A DNA stretch of 64,000 nt from Sympetrum striolatum (taxonomy: Eukaryota; Arthropoda; Insecta; Odonata; Libellulidae). Positions 49,158 through 58,633 of the stretch are shown here, one piece after another (position 1 is the first letter of the stretch; the number at the start of each line of letters is the position of its first letter). Both the position numbers and the translations under genes were made by a program. The notes beneath the pieces are model-generated. The model was given only the letters and a program-made list of their open reading frames with translations. It ran no database searches and had not been told where the DNA came from. The stretch lies in the NCBI GenBank assembly GCA_947579665.1, contig OX388347.1, positions 40,556,943-40,620,942 on the forward strand. The letters run 5' to 3'.

Positions 49158-49725
49158 TTAACCCTTTCAGACCCACAGACAATTTATTAGACAACATTTT
49201 CAATGCTTAATATATATTATTTATATTAATTTAATATATATTTTTCGCATTGCTTTATGGTTTGCTTCTTTTATTTTAATATTATGCCAATCCTATATCA
49301 AAAGAGTCTCATAGTAAGATTTTATAGCTTATTGAATAACGGGATGTGATGCGTTTTTCTTAAAGAATTTCGAAGGGTAATTTGTTTCAATTTTTACTCT
49401 TATTATAACTTATATATATATATCATTGTACATGTGATGTTTTAGCCTTCTACATGTGTTATTTAATTTCAAACATAGTTTCAACTCAAAACTATCTTTA
49501 GTGACAGCTTAAAATACATATCCAAAATATTTGACATCTCATAATTTATAGAAAGATTTCGTGCTTCCCTGCTGGATACATTGAAGGTATCTTCGACAAT
49601 CTCATAAATTGTTAACTAAATTATAAATTTCAAGGTTTATTAGTGGAATAAGTATAAATGTATCTTAAGAAGACAAATAAATTCAAAATAATATTGTTCT
49701 TCTTGAAAAAAAATTCAGGTTTTAA
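49158..49725. mobile_element. piggyBac-like non-autonomous element, copy 2 (inverted)
   Basis: TTAA at 49158-49161 is followed by CCCTTTCAGACC. The sequence is the reverse complement of the element at 35506-36016 along its whole length, with landmarks TATGCCAATCCTATATCAAA, TTATTGAATAACGGGATGTG, ACTATCTTTAGTGACAG and TTTATTAGTGGAATAAGTAT. The far end reads TTCAGGTTTTAAG, so the last 8-9 bases of the terminal repeat are lost or altered. It is about 55 bp longer than copy 1 because of small insertions around 49556-49600. Confidence 0.85.
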
Positions 49726-51092
49726 GTTCCCTTCCTAAGTTAATGTTTAAATAAAATATCGGCTTGCCAATGTTTATGATTTTCGAGCACATAAAAGTTT
49801 TTTGCTTAGTCATCCAAACTCAGACATAAATTTTCATCATTATTATAAGAACTTCGCCGTTAGTAAACTTATAGCATGCCGGCTCAGAGAATCGACGTAG
49901 AAATATAGTTTTATTAATTTATTTTTATGCAGTAAAATGTCTGAATTCCCATCTTCTACCATTTCAAATTAATTAAAAGGAGGACGTTCAAAGAACAAAA
50001 TCTTCATCCTTAATTGATGGATTCAAGAGAACTTCTTTCTTGAAGCTAAGAAGAACTCGAGGAAGACATAGGAAAATTTATTTAATTTTAAAAATGAGGT
50101 CAAGTTTTTTGCCACTGAGCGAATCGTTTTTTTCCACATACTCATATCTGGTATCACCGAATGAGGGTTTCGAAAACTTCGTATAAAACCTATGGATACT
50201 TTCAAAAGGTAATTTTTCAGTTTTTTCCTTGGAGTTGCTTGATGTAATAAAAGTAAGATTGCTTCGGCTATCAAATCCATATCACATTAGTAATAGGAAT
50301 ACTTCTCATTCTACCATTTAATGTTTAAATGGGACTGGAGCGACTTTTCTTTACTCCCATCCAGTCAACAACTCCTGTTGCCATGGTGAATTACGCGGAA
50401 GATGCTGCAAAAATATAGGGCTTCGCTAATTGCTCGAAGAAAGGGATCCGAAATGAAAATGATTGGTATCCGTCACCAAAAGTAGAGGGCTCAGAAATCT
50501 TACTTTTCGAGTCTCTCTCTCCATTATTCAGAACACTCAAAAGGCCTTTTGGGAAACTTAAGCGTATTTGTTTACATAATTAGCTGTAGAACGGAGAAAG
50601 TTTAACTTGGGCGTCGCTTTCGGATCGAATTTCTAATATTCCCTCTGCGAAAGCCTACTAGGATGGATCCGCATTAACTTTTACCTCCCCCTCAACCCTC
50701 ATTCTTCACGACTCATTTTGCTTCTGCTCTTCCTCTCTATGCACAAGATGCCTTCTCTGCCTATATAATAATTCTCATCTGCTTCTCTTTTTTCCTATTT
50801 AGACTTACCTGAATGTTTATGTTCTATGTAATCTTGAGTACTATATGCTATATGTATTGGGTCGATAATTTTTTATGATATGTATTTATCTATTTCATAT
50901 GGTATGTACCTAGTGGTTGCAAGTTCGTGTGCTATTTCTTTTTTTCCTTTTTATTTTTTGTTGAATTTATGTTATGATGTTTATTGTTATAGTTTATTTA
51001 AGTACGAACTGATTCTTATTTACATGTACTTACTGGTAGTTTATGTCTACATATTTTCATGTTATTTTTTCTCATCTTCTTTTATTACTATC
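49726..51092. other. Intergenic DNA
   Basis: AT-rich. 50330-50760 is slightly less so. The minus frame at 50280-50023 and the T-rich plus frame at 50880-51167 have no domain; the latter runs into the structured repeat. Confidence 0.38.
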
Positions 51093-51168
51093 GGCAGGTT
51101 TACGCAGATTTTTCACTTTTTTGAGAGTGTTTTCCTGCGGTGTATTTTTTTCCTAACAATATCTTAGG
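51093..51168 (+). repeat. Hairpin-rich repeat motif, copy 1
   Basis: Order: GCAGG, TTTTTCACT, a loop, AGTG, TTTTCCTGC, then CCTAA-loop-TTAGG. GCAGG pairs with CCTGC, CACT with AGTG, and CCTAA with TTAGG. Compare the copies at 51245 and 53583, where the same stems are formed by different bases. Confidence 0.7.
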
Positions 51169-51244
51169 TTTTTCTACATCAAAAATTCTCTTATTTTGTC
51201 TCATCTTTTAGCTATACTACTATCGGTACTATCGGTAGATTTAG

Positions 51245-51317
51245 GCAGGTTTTTCACACCCCCTTCTTTGGGGGTGTTTTCCTGCAGTGGTTATTTTTTT
51301 CCTAAGAATCTTTTAGG
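51245..51317 (+). repeat. Hairpin-rich repeat motif, copy 2
   Basis: GCAGGTTTTTCACACCCCC pairs with GGGGGTGTTTTCCTGC: a 7-bp inner stem CACCCCC/GGGGGTG inside an outer GCAGG/CCTGC stem, separated by T-rich internal loops. It is followed by CCTAAGA-ATC-TTTTAGG, a second 7-bp stem. It lies in tandem about 150 bp after copy 1. Confidence 0.8.
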
Positions 51318-51409
51318 TTTTTTACATCCTCAATTCTTCTCATTTTTCTTATACCATTCTCTTTAATTTAATGATTCTATAATTAATGAAGATAGAAAAA
51401 GAGAATTTT

Positions 51410-51433
51410 AGTCTCAATCTCGCTCAAATAAAA
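51410..51433 (+). repeat. Dispersed 3'-tail motif with AATAAA
   Basis: TAGTCTCAATCTCGCTCAAA, then TAAA, about 95 bases after copy 2 of the hairpin motif. The same tail follows copy 3 at 53761 and appears alone at 52404 (minus), 61221 (minus) and 61569 (plus, diverged). The AATAAA could serve as a polyadenylation signal. Confidence 0.75.
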
Positions 51434-51482
51434 ACAGTTATAAAATCAATGGAAGGAGCTTTCCCTTGGTTGAACTCCATAC

Positions 51483-51548
51483 TAGGATAGGATGGGAATA
51501 ACTAAGCTTTATGTGGAACTTTTGCTTGTTTATTCCCATCCTATCCTA
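51483..51548. repeat. Perfect 18-bp inverted repeat with 30-base loop
   Basis: TAGGATAGGATGGGAATA at 51483-51500 is the exact reverse complement of 51531-51548. The 30-base spacer has no recognisable motif. Confidence 0.9.
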
Positions 51549-51599
51549 AAAACGGTTATAATTGTTCTTACTTTCTTCTCATTTTATTTAAATTCATTT

Positions 51600-52230
51600 C
51601 GCTTTATCCGACTTCAGGAAGTGCGCTTTCGTTGCTTTTTCGAATGCTTTCCTTTCCCACCGAAAACTTTCTACTCATTAGTCTTTCATCTCCACGTTCC
51701 TTGCGGTCTCCTTCTTTTCAACTCGCAATTATCTTACCTCGAAAGGTATACAAACTTCTTTATTCCTTTGAAAGTCTCCCCACTGTTTTCTCTCGTCCAA
51801 TTCCATGTCTTTTATCGTTCCAGCCTCTCTTTTTTCAATTACCCGTTCCCTTTCGCAGTTTATTATTCATCCTCTTTCCGAACACAATGGGAAGCGTCGC
51901 GAGGAAGTGCGGTCGAATTAACTTTGGATTTTTGCTGTTTTAAAGATAAGAGTTTCGTTTCGGTGAGTATGGAAATGTGTTTTCCTTCGCGACTCTGTTT
52001 GTCTTCCTCGACTCCATCTTGTTTCCAATGGCCTTCCGAGGCTTTACTTCCCGAAGTTGACAAATATTTGCGTCCTCGGCTCAATCTCTTACGGTTTTTG
52101 CTAGACCCGGGGTCTGATGGATACTACGTTCGATTGAGTGGTGTGATTGGACTTTGCCGAAGAAATTGCGCGTTGTTTAAAACATGGCTGTCCAATCTCT
52201 TACCGTCAATTTTACGCACTAGCTGATTTA
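51600..52230. other. GC-richer, pyrimidine-biased block with a 244-codon frame
   Basis: The frame 51492-52226 is the longest in the window. It is rich in F, L and S as expected from CT-rich DNA, starts inside the inverted repeat, has no recognised domain and is overlapped by other frames. I do not call it a gene. Confidence 0.4.
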
Positions 52231-52403
52231 ATCTTCTCTTGTCAGTTTTAATGCATTACGCTATGTTTTCAACTGCTGGTAATTTGTAGATAACAGTTTT
52301 TTAAATTACTCTGATGGATTATTGTTTCTTTAGAGTTGGTTGTTTATTTATATTCTCCTGTTTAAGAAAAATAATAATAATAAAAATAAGTGAATTTATA
52401 AAC

Positions 52404-52417
52404 GGCGAGATTGAGAC
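52404..52417 (-). repeat. Dispersed 3'-tail motif (minus strand)
   Basis: GTCTCAATCTCGCC on the minus strand, matching the tail at 53761. The hairpin part is not seen next to it. Confidence 0.55.
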
Positions 52418-52839
52418 AAGACAAGTCTCATCGTATATCTGACCATATTTCATTAAATACTTCAAGTAATAGATTTTATGGATAGGTCAGGTGAAAATAC
52501 AAAAGTTGGGAAATATTTTTTGGTTTTACAAACAAAACCTTAGTTAGCACCAAGGAAAAGCTAAAAAAACATGCAGGAGTCTTTTTAAATAAAAGTTCAT
52601 GTATGACCAAAAACAATCATTAACTTCAAATATCATCCACTACAGTAGAAAATTTCGCGTCAATTTCAGAGAATAATTCGGTATTGGGACTTGGAAAATT
52701 GCTTAAAAGCATAAAAGTTCATCACTATTGAAGGGTCTTACACAGTAAGGTTTAATATTTCAGAAGGTTTATGTTTTTTATCATTCCGTTTTCAATGCCC
52801 TTTATCATTTAATATTTTATTTCCTTTATGTCATTTAAC

Positions 52840-53125
52840 GTATTTTAGCCTTTGTTTTCACATTCGTCTTTTCCATTGTATTTTACTCTCATTCACTTTC
52901 ATTATCAGTCCCATCTGCTCTCAATATTTGACCAATTCCTCCGTCTACGCCTAAATACTTCAATTAAAGTCCCCAGTTCCCCAGCTATCCATGTATTTTT
53001 TTAATCCTAAAAACCCCACTTTATTCATTCTACGATACACCCTAATCTCGAAGCCTTTCAAACCTTTTATTTTGGTCCACGATTCACACCCTAATAGCAT
53101 AACACTCCACACAAAGGATTTAACC
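52840..53125 (-). pseudogene. LINE reverse transcriptase C-terminal relic
   Basis: On the minus strand from about 53124 the translation reads KSFVWSVMLLGCESWTKIKG, then LKGFEIRVYRRMNKVG. This corresponds to the VKSLVWSV.LYGCETWTL…RLEAFE.W.WRRM segment also seen at 7677-8251. Downstream RRIGQILRADG matches the GHILR-type continuation after frameshifts. It is a dead fragment of a related LINE. Confidence 0.72.
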
Positions 53126-53582
53126 AATGAATGTTATTAATAGAATGTTTTCAAAATTGTCTGCAGAGACTTGGAAAAAACCCAAACGATACCCTATGTT
53201 GTAAACAATACTGTATTTTCTTCTTTTGTCTTTTTTTAAGGGTTTTTGACTTAGCATTTTTAGTATATATTACTTGTATTTTTTAATTCTTGTCTCATTC
53301 AGGAAATTTGATAATGCTAGTTTAATTTAGTGAATATTCTGTTTCTCCATTATGTTATTTGCATGTATATCATTTTTATTTGTTACTATTTATACATTTC
53401 CTGTCGCTACATTTGAAACTCATCTCGCAATTAGTATCAATTTGTGAGATACTGATTTTTATGCAAATATGTCATCACTTGTTCATTCTTTTATGTATAC
53501 CTCTATCAATTTTTCTTCTTGTCTTTTAAAACTCTTATAACCTACTTTCATCATCAAATTTAGCTATCTATCTGTAGGCTTT

Positions 53583-53655
53583 GCAGGTTTTTCACACTCC
53601 TCTTCTAGTGAGTGCTTTCCTGTAGTGGAAATTTTTCCTAAGCTCTCAGCTTGGG
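53583..53655 (+). repeat. Hairpin-rich repeat motif, copy 3
   Basis: GCAGGTTTTTCACACTC pairs with GAGTGCTTTCCTGT: inner stem CACTC/GAGTG and outer stem GCAGG/CCTGT (one G-U pair). It is followed by CCTAAGC-TCTCA-GCTTGGG, a 7-bp stem. Compared with copy 2, the inner stem changes C-G to T-A and the second stem changes A-T to C-G, with pairing kept. Confidence 0.78.
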
Positions 53656-53760
53656 TTTTATAAATTCGCATAGGTATTTTTCTTCTTTGTATTTTTGCAA
53701 GCTATTTATTTCCATTCATTTCTCACACGACGAAGGGTTAGATGTAAGAAGAGACTTCCT

Positions 53761-53784
53761 AGTCTCAATCTCGCCCTAATAAAG
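53761..53784 (+). repeat. Dispersed 3'-tail motif with AATAAA
   Basis: AGTCTCAATCTCGCCCTAAT, then AAAG, about 105 bases after hairpin copy 3, the same spacing as in copy 2. It is followed by a (TTA)n-rich end, TTTTATTATTACTATG. Confidence 0.78.
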
Positions 53785-54099
53785 TCCTTTTATTATTACT
53801 ATGCCATCTTTAGAAGCTCAGTTTTATAAAGAGAGGATTCGGTAAAACGCCACTAAGTTTTGCTGAACTTCACCATCGTCTTCAATTATTTAAGCTTCAA
53901 TTCCTATATATTAGATAAATTATTTGCCTGGGCTCTGCAAGTCCACTATCGTTTAAAGACTCCCGTAACAAATTTTAAACGCTGGCATAATGAAAACTGA
54001 GCTGATGGTATCAAAAGAGCATTATCAAAAGCCGATCCATATCGAAGAATAAAAAATCTCAGTTAATTTAAAAAATATGAGTGCCGAAGAGCGATTAAA
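53785..54099. other. Spacer
   Basis: Nothing recognised. Confidence 0.4.
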
Positions 54100-54850
54100 T
54101 CTGCATTTCTGGAAAACGCCAGCGTCCTTTGTGGCCAGCGAATATTTCGAATTCATTTTACTGGACGTTCACGTGTTGGTAATGCGTGGGTCAAGCTTTA
54201 GTTACTTCCGCTTTAAATAATCGGAATGTCGGTGAATAAGCGAAAGCTAGCTGCTAATGTACTTGTATAAGTTAATTATGTGGAGAAATTTCGTTGTTCC
54301 AATTTCGCGGAATGCGTATTTGACGAGGTTTAATTTACTGTTTTTGTACGGTCTTTGGACTCAGCTGTGAGTGGATTTGGAATTGAAATCGGCAAAAGAG
54401 AGTTATAAAGTCTTTGAAAAATTGAAGCGATTTTTCTGTTCTTTCTCGGGGAGCCAATTTCAGCTCTCAAAAACGAGTGGGAGAGCGTGGTTTGGAGCCA
54501 TTCCGCCAGATGGCCACACTGTAGCGTAATCCGTCGACTTCTATATTCTTCGACAACCGGCCCTCTTCCTTTACGTTGAATAGAAAGGGCTTACAATTCG
54601 TCGAGTCCAAATCCTAGCGAAGTGGCTTGCGCTAGATGGGAAGCTGTATGCTTCGAAAGATAGTGTCACCTAGCGAGAAGATTTGGTACCAAAGCCACAT
54701 CGTCGAATAGGATACGCATTGAAGCTTCAGTCGTATGGTGTGCATTCAAGACTTCGATAAATGAGATCGAAGGCTTTTTTTGGAGTATCATAAGAAAATG
54801 CTCTTTCGCTCCAAATCGCATTTCGCCTTCGATTTTTTTTCGAATGGGAA
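54100..54850. other. GC-richer block without long frames
   Basis: Moderately GC- and CpG-rich, with GAAG/CTTC-rich words and short inverted segments such as ATCGAAGG and CCTTCGAT around 54770-54830. Unlike the other GC-rich blocks it has no open frames over 60 codons. Possibly a conserved non-coding region or old transposon. Confidence 0.35.
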
Positions 54851-54869
54851 AATACGTTGTACGGTTATA

Positions 54870-54885
54870 TTAACCCTTTAGCTGC
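54870..54885. mobile_element. Possible piggyBac-like end
   Basis: TTAACCCTTTAGCTGC resembles the ends of the piggyBac-like elements at 35506 and 49158 (TTAACCCTTTCRGACC). The sequence beyond is different and no opposite end was found. Confidence 0.25.
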
Positions 54886-55660
54886 TGAATACCGTTCAAT
54901 TTCAAATGCTTTCTACGACAAGTGGTAACATCTCCTTTTTCCTAAATACTATTTATTTATTTATTTTTTTCATAAAGAGGATTTGTAAATAAGAATTGTT
55001 TTCAAATTTAATCATTCATGTTTTATACCAATAGTAATGTTGACACCCAGAGAAACTCTAAATACCTTTTAATGCGAGAGAGATTTCCTATAATATTTAC
55101 ATTTGCGATGACTAAAAGATTCAAAAGTAGATATTATTACATGTTTGTATGTATGTCTCATTAGGATTTTTATCATGGACACATGTCAGTTTGAAGTGTA
55201 TATGAAATAACCGAATCGCATTTACAAATCGTTCAGATCCTACATTATTGATTTACATTCTCGTGTCCTGGATGGTATTCGGATTTTTCGCTTTGTATTT
55301 ACACATGCTGTATATTTAATAACTGTTTCTGTAATATAAACTAATAAAACTCTTTAAAACATGGTCATAATTTACATTGATAAATTATGTGTTAGCATCA
55401 TTAAACGGAAAAGTATTTCCAGTTTTTATTAAAACAAATATTAAATTTTGCTAGCTTTGATTTTCCTTAAGAATGAAACGAAATATTGAAGTTATTTTGA
55501 TTCTATTTTTTTAGTTTTGAAAGAATCATGACTGCTTATGCAGTGGATCCCAATCTAATTTCTTATGATAATAAACATGCATGCATTCATACCTGTAATA
55601 GCAGTTCGTTTTTAAATCCCTAATGAGACCTGATCCAGTTAAACTTTGTAACACTAACAT
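54886..55660. other. AT-rich intergenic DNA
   Basis: No recognised feature. Confidence 0.4.
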
Positions 55661-55862
55661 ATAATTATAAAAAAGAATAATAGTTGTAATATTTCAATTT
55701 ATACACAATCACAAAATACATACATATACGAGCATGGTTACGATGCATAGCATCAACATCAGGTGTGGTGATGCTATGCAACGAAACCATGGTTGTGTGT
55801 GTATGTATTTTGTGGTTTTGCATAAAGTAAAATATTAGATCTATTATTCTTTTTATAATTAT
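55661..55862. mobile_element. 202-bp palindromic MITE-like element
   Basis: The left arm starts ATAATTATAAAAAAGAATAA and the right arm ends TTATTCTTTTTATAATTAT, its near-perfect inverse. Pairing continues through ACAAAATACATACAT, ATGGTT and GATGCATAGCATCA to a few unpaired bases near 55762. Arms of about 97 bp are about 80% complementary. No coding capacity. The shape fits a MITE, but target duplications are unclear in the AT-rich flanks. Confidence 0.78.
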
Positions 55863-55999
55863 GATCTGAAGGTAATAATTATGTGGATATTTCACCAAGT
55901 GAAGGTCGAAACTATCAACGCTATTTTAGAAGTAACATATAAATTCGTCCTTGGTTAGCTAGTCTTTTTTATCACGGTACGTACACGGACTTTGCTATC
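55863..55999. other. Short spacer
   Basis: Nothing recognised. Confidence 0.4.
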
Positions 56000-56470
56000 A
56001 ATATCATTATCGTACTTTGTCAAGATCGTGTCCCCCTGATTAGCCTCCATCCACTTATTCTCCGGTTTATCGCCGATCCACTCGTGTTCGGGGTTTCCCG
56101 TCACGTCCTCCTTTCCTCGTCCTCTGCTTCATCTATTCCTCCTCACCGTTGCTTCGCACCCAAGGCTTTCTCGTCGTAATTTATATCAGGTGGGTCACGT
56201 CTGGTTCAAGCGGCGCCACGCACGGTTTGCGCTGCGTATGAACGAGTAAGAGGGTCATATCGTAGATAAGTAATGTCGCCGTGAGTGCACCTTCGAATCG
56301 TGGCTCTCTCTAGAAGCAAGTGCCCCTCAAAAAGCCTCGCGTTGCCCGGGAAACCCGTGTGTTTTCGTTTTCCTCGCGTTATTTATGAAAATCAGCGGAG
56401 AAGTGTTCCAATGCGGGAGTTAAAGAGGGTCTCTCTTTTCTTACGAATCTGTTTGTATCGGGTCGCTTAA
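56000..56470. other. GC/CpG-rich block
   Basis: GC-rich, with pyrimidine-biased stretches at 56090-56180. The open frame 56285-56470 has no domain. Confidence 0.42.
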
Positions 56471-57123
56471 TCATTCATTTATGCGGAGTAAATAATGAGA
56501 AAGTAGGTATACTTGAATAATGTGGTTCTCTCAGAAAAGGATATCAATATTCATTTCCGAGCGCTCGTTTATTACGAAGTTTTGCCTGTGTGGAAAAAGG
56601 TTCTATTCGTAAGCGTTATTATTTTTTTATTAACATTTTATTTTTTAAATTTCAAACTCGGTCAAAGATAATTTTCGTGGAATAGAGATTCTTTGTAATT
56701 TGACGTATTCGAGTAATATTGGGGCTTAGGGAATTAAATGAACGTGAATTAATTGTTTCATAGGAATTAGGCGCCTTTTGGAATAATACTATGGGAGATG
56801 GTAGGATTTCAAAAGCGTATATAGCTCCAATATCTTCTATTCCATACAAATTGATTTCATATAAATAAAACGTAAATAATGATTAATTGCAAATTTCATC
56901 TGTTTCCGGGTTTTGCAAACATTTTCTTACTTGTATTACCATTGAATTTTGTTTCCCATATCCATAATAAGAGATGAAATTAACATTTAGTCACGCTACC
57001 AGTGCATGGGAATTTTTTCTAAATATACATACGTAGAATATTTTGGAAACATAGCTGGGAAACAGCTTTAAGAATATTTTAATTTTTGTTTTGGGAACTA
57101 ACAAAAACAATTTTGGGAACATT
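56471..57123. other. AT-rich intergenic DNA
   Basis: No recognised feature. Confidence 0.4.
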
Positions 57124-57417
57124 TGAAAGAAAGGAGATTAGAAACCAAGCTGAAATTGCTTGATAAATTCAGGGAAGGTACGTTTGGTGTTCAGGGTGTA
57201 AGTTTGCGGAAGAAGTAACTGGTATCAAGTGCCCCATGCTACATCGACCGATCCGATAACGACCTTTAATTAAGAAAAATGGATGCTGGGATAAGTCACT
57301 TTAAATACTCATTCTTTCAACTATACGCGATAATAACATAAAATATAATTGGAAAGCCTGGTGTTTATACACGTGTCACACGCTGAAAAGCGTTTTGTAT
57401 CTATGTAGAAATAAAAT
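57124..57417 (+). pseudogene. Second, decayed copy of the (TGTAGA)-tailed LINE
   Basis: GAAAGAAAGGAGATTAGAA corresponds to the LKERRLEAR segment of the LINE at 36764-37461. Matches continue through GATAAATTCAGGGAA, CGACCGATCCGATAACGACC, ACTATACGCGATAATAAC and the 3' end TGGTGTTTATACACGTGTCA, then CACGCTGAAAAGCG and TATGTAGA. An extra segment of about 25 bases lies near 57196-57220. Many substitutions and stops make this a dead copy. Confidence 0.82.
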
Positions 57418-58204
57418 TGAATATTACAGTGATTTGACTGTTATTGTGTACTAGACTAGCTTCTTCGCATAAACTCGTTCCCACTAAGGGCACCCGTAAA
57501 CTCTAATCTACTGTACTGCATTTTTCTTGTACTCATATTCCAATTTCATGAACGCTTTCAACTAATGAATGTTTAATTGCATTTTGACACTTCATTGACT
57601 CCATTGATGATCATACTCTTGATTAATTTGAAACGTTATTGTATTAATGTATTCGCGGTAGAGAACAAACAGATTGCGGTTCATCATTTGTAAGGAATGG
57701 TTATACCTGCTACCTAGAATGCTAATTCGGTGTTTATACAAATGCAAATTCAACGAAAACCTCGTCACAGCCCATATTAATTCTCAAGCTGTTAATTGAG
57801 GAATTCCTTTAAATTGTGTTTTCTGAATGATTGCTGAAATTGAGTTGGAGGGATAAATAATAGGCTATTTTAAATATTAATCACCTTTTCAACAATTAAA
57901 AATAAGATGTGGTTGATTAATTTGCAAATTGAATATTGCTTGCTGGTTTATGAAATATATTTCGCCGTATTCCATTCGTAACGTGTAAAAACTCTTTCAC
58001 ATATTCATAGATTTCAAACGCTTATAGTTAAAAATTAAAATGTGAAATATATTACACTTAACTCTACTGAGAATAAATGAAAATCGGTGTATGATAGCAT
58101 ATATCAAAAGTGAGGGGACATCAACTAGGAATTATTTTCTTTCAGTTAGTCTTCCTAATGACCCTTTTGGTTTTACACTGGAGCGATGCTCCATCAAACT
58201 CACA
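57418..58204. other. AT-rich intergenic DNA
   Basis: No recognised feature. Confidence 0.4.
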
Positions 58205-58335
58205 GTACTAAAATTATAAAAGGTCCTTAAAAAGCTAAAGACATTTCGCATATACCCCACCAGGAATTGAACCCGGGTCAGCTTTCACCAAAGAAGAACA
58301 CGTTACCTCCTTAGCTATCATCACATCATATGAGA
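58205..58335 (-). mobile_element. tRNA-derived SINE, diverged copy
   Basis: On the minus strand GATGATAGCTAAGGAGGTAA (box A region), TTGGTGAAAGCTGACC, then CGGGTTCAATTCCTGG (box B) and ATATGCGAAATGTCTTTAGC follow the order of the complete SINE at 25716-25847. The tail ends in AT-rich sequence near 58205. No target duplication recognised. Confidence 0.78.
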
Positions 58336-58349
58336 TTCTTCTTTATAAA

Positions 58350-58630
58350 CATCTTCAGATGGTATGTAAATGATGAATATTCTTATAAAACACATACTTA
58401 AATTTTGCGAGGAAATGAAGGAGAAAAAGTTTTTTTCTCCTTCATTTCCTCGCATCTTCAGATGGGTTTAACAAGAAGTGAAAAATAACTAATATCAGAA
58501 TATCTTACCAGAAAGTAGGATACCCAAGTTCAAGTGCCAGTTATGTCGTTATTTTTCACTTCTTGTTAAACCTTGGGTTTAGGCGCTCGGTATTTCGTGC
58601 GAAGTTCAAATCAATTCCATCTTCAGATGG
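58350..58630. repeat. Two perfect hairpins between three direct repeats
   Basis: CATCTTCAGATGG occurs exactly at 58350-58362, 58453-58465 and 58618-58630. Between the first two lies a perfect 23-bp inverted repeat (58406-58428 and 58432-58454, 3-base loop, TGCGAGGAAATGAAGGAGAA…). Between the second and third lies a perfect 25-bp inverted repeat (58465-58489 and 58548-58572, 58-base loop, GGTTTAACAAGAAGTGAAAA…). The perfection of both stems in otherwise diverged DNA implies recent origin or active correction. Confidence 0.9.
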
Positions 58631-58633
58631 ATT

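Noticed and set aside
51492..52226. 244-codon open frame, longest in the window
   Set aside because: F/L/S-rich as expected from CT-rich DNA, begins within an inverted repeat, no domain and overlapped by other frames.
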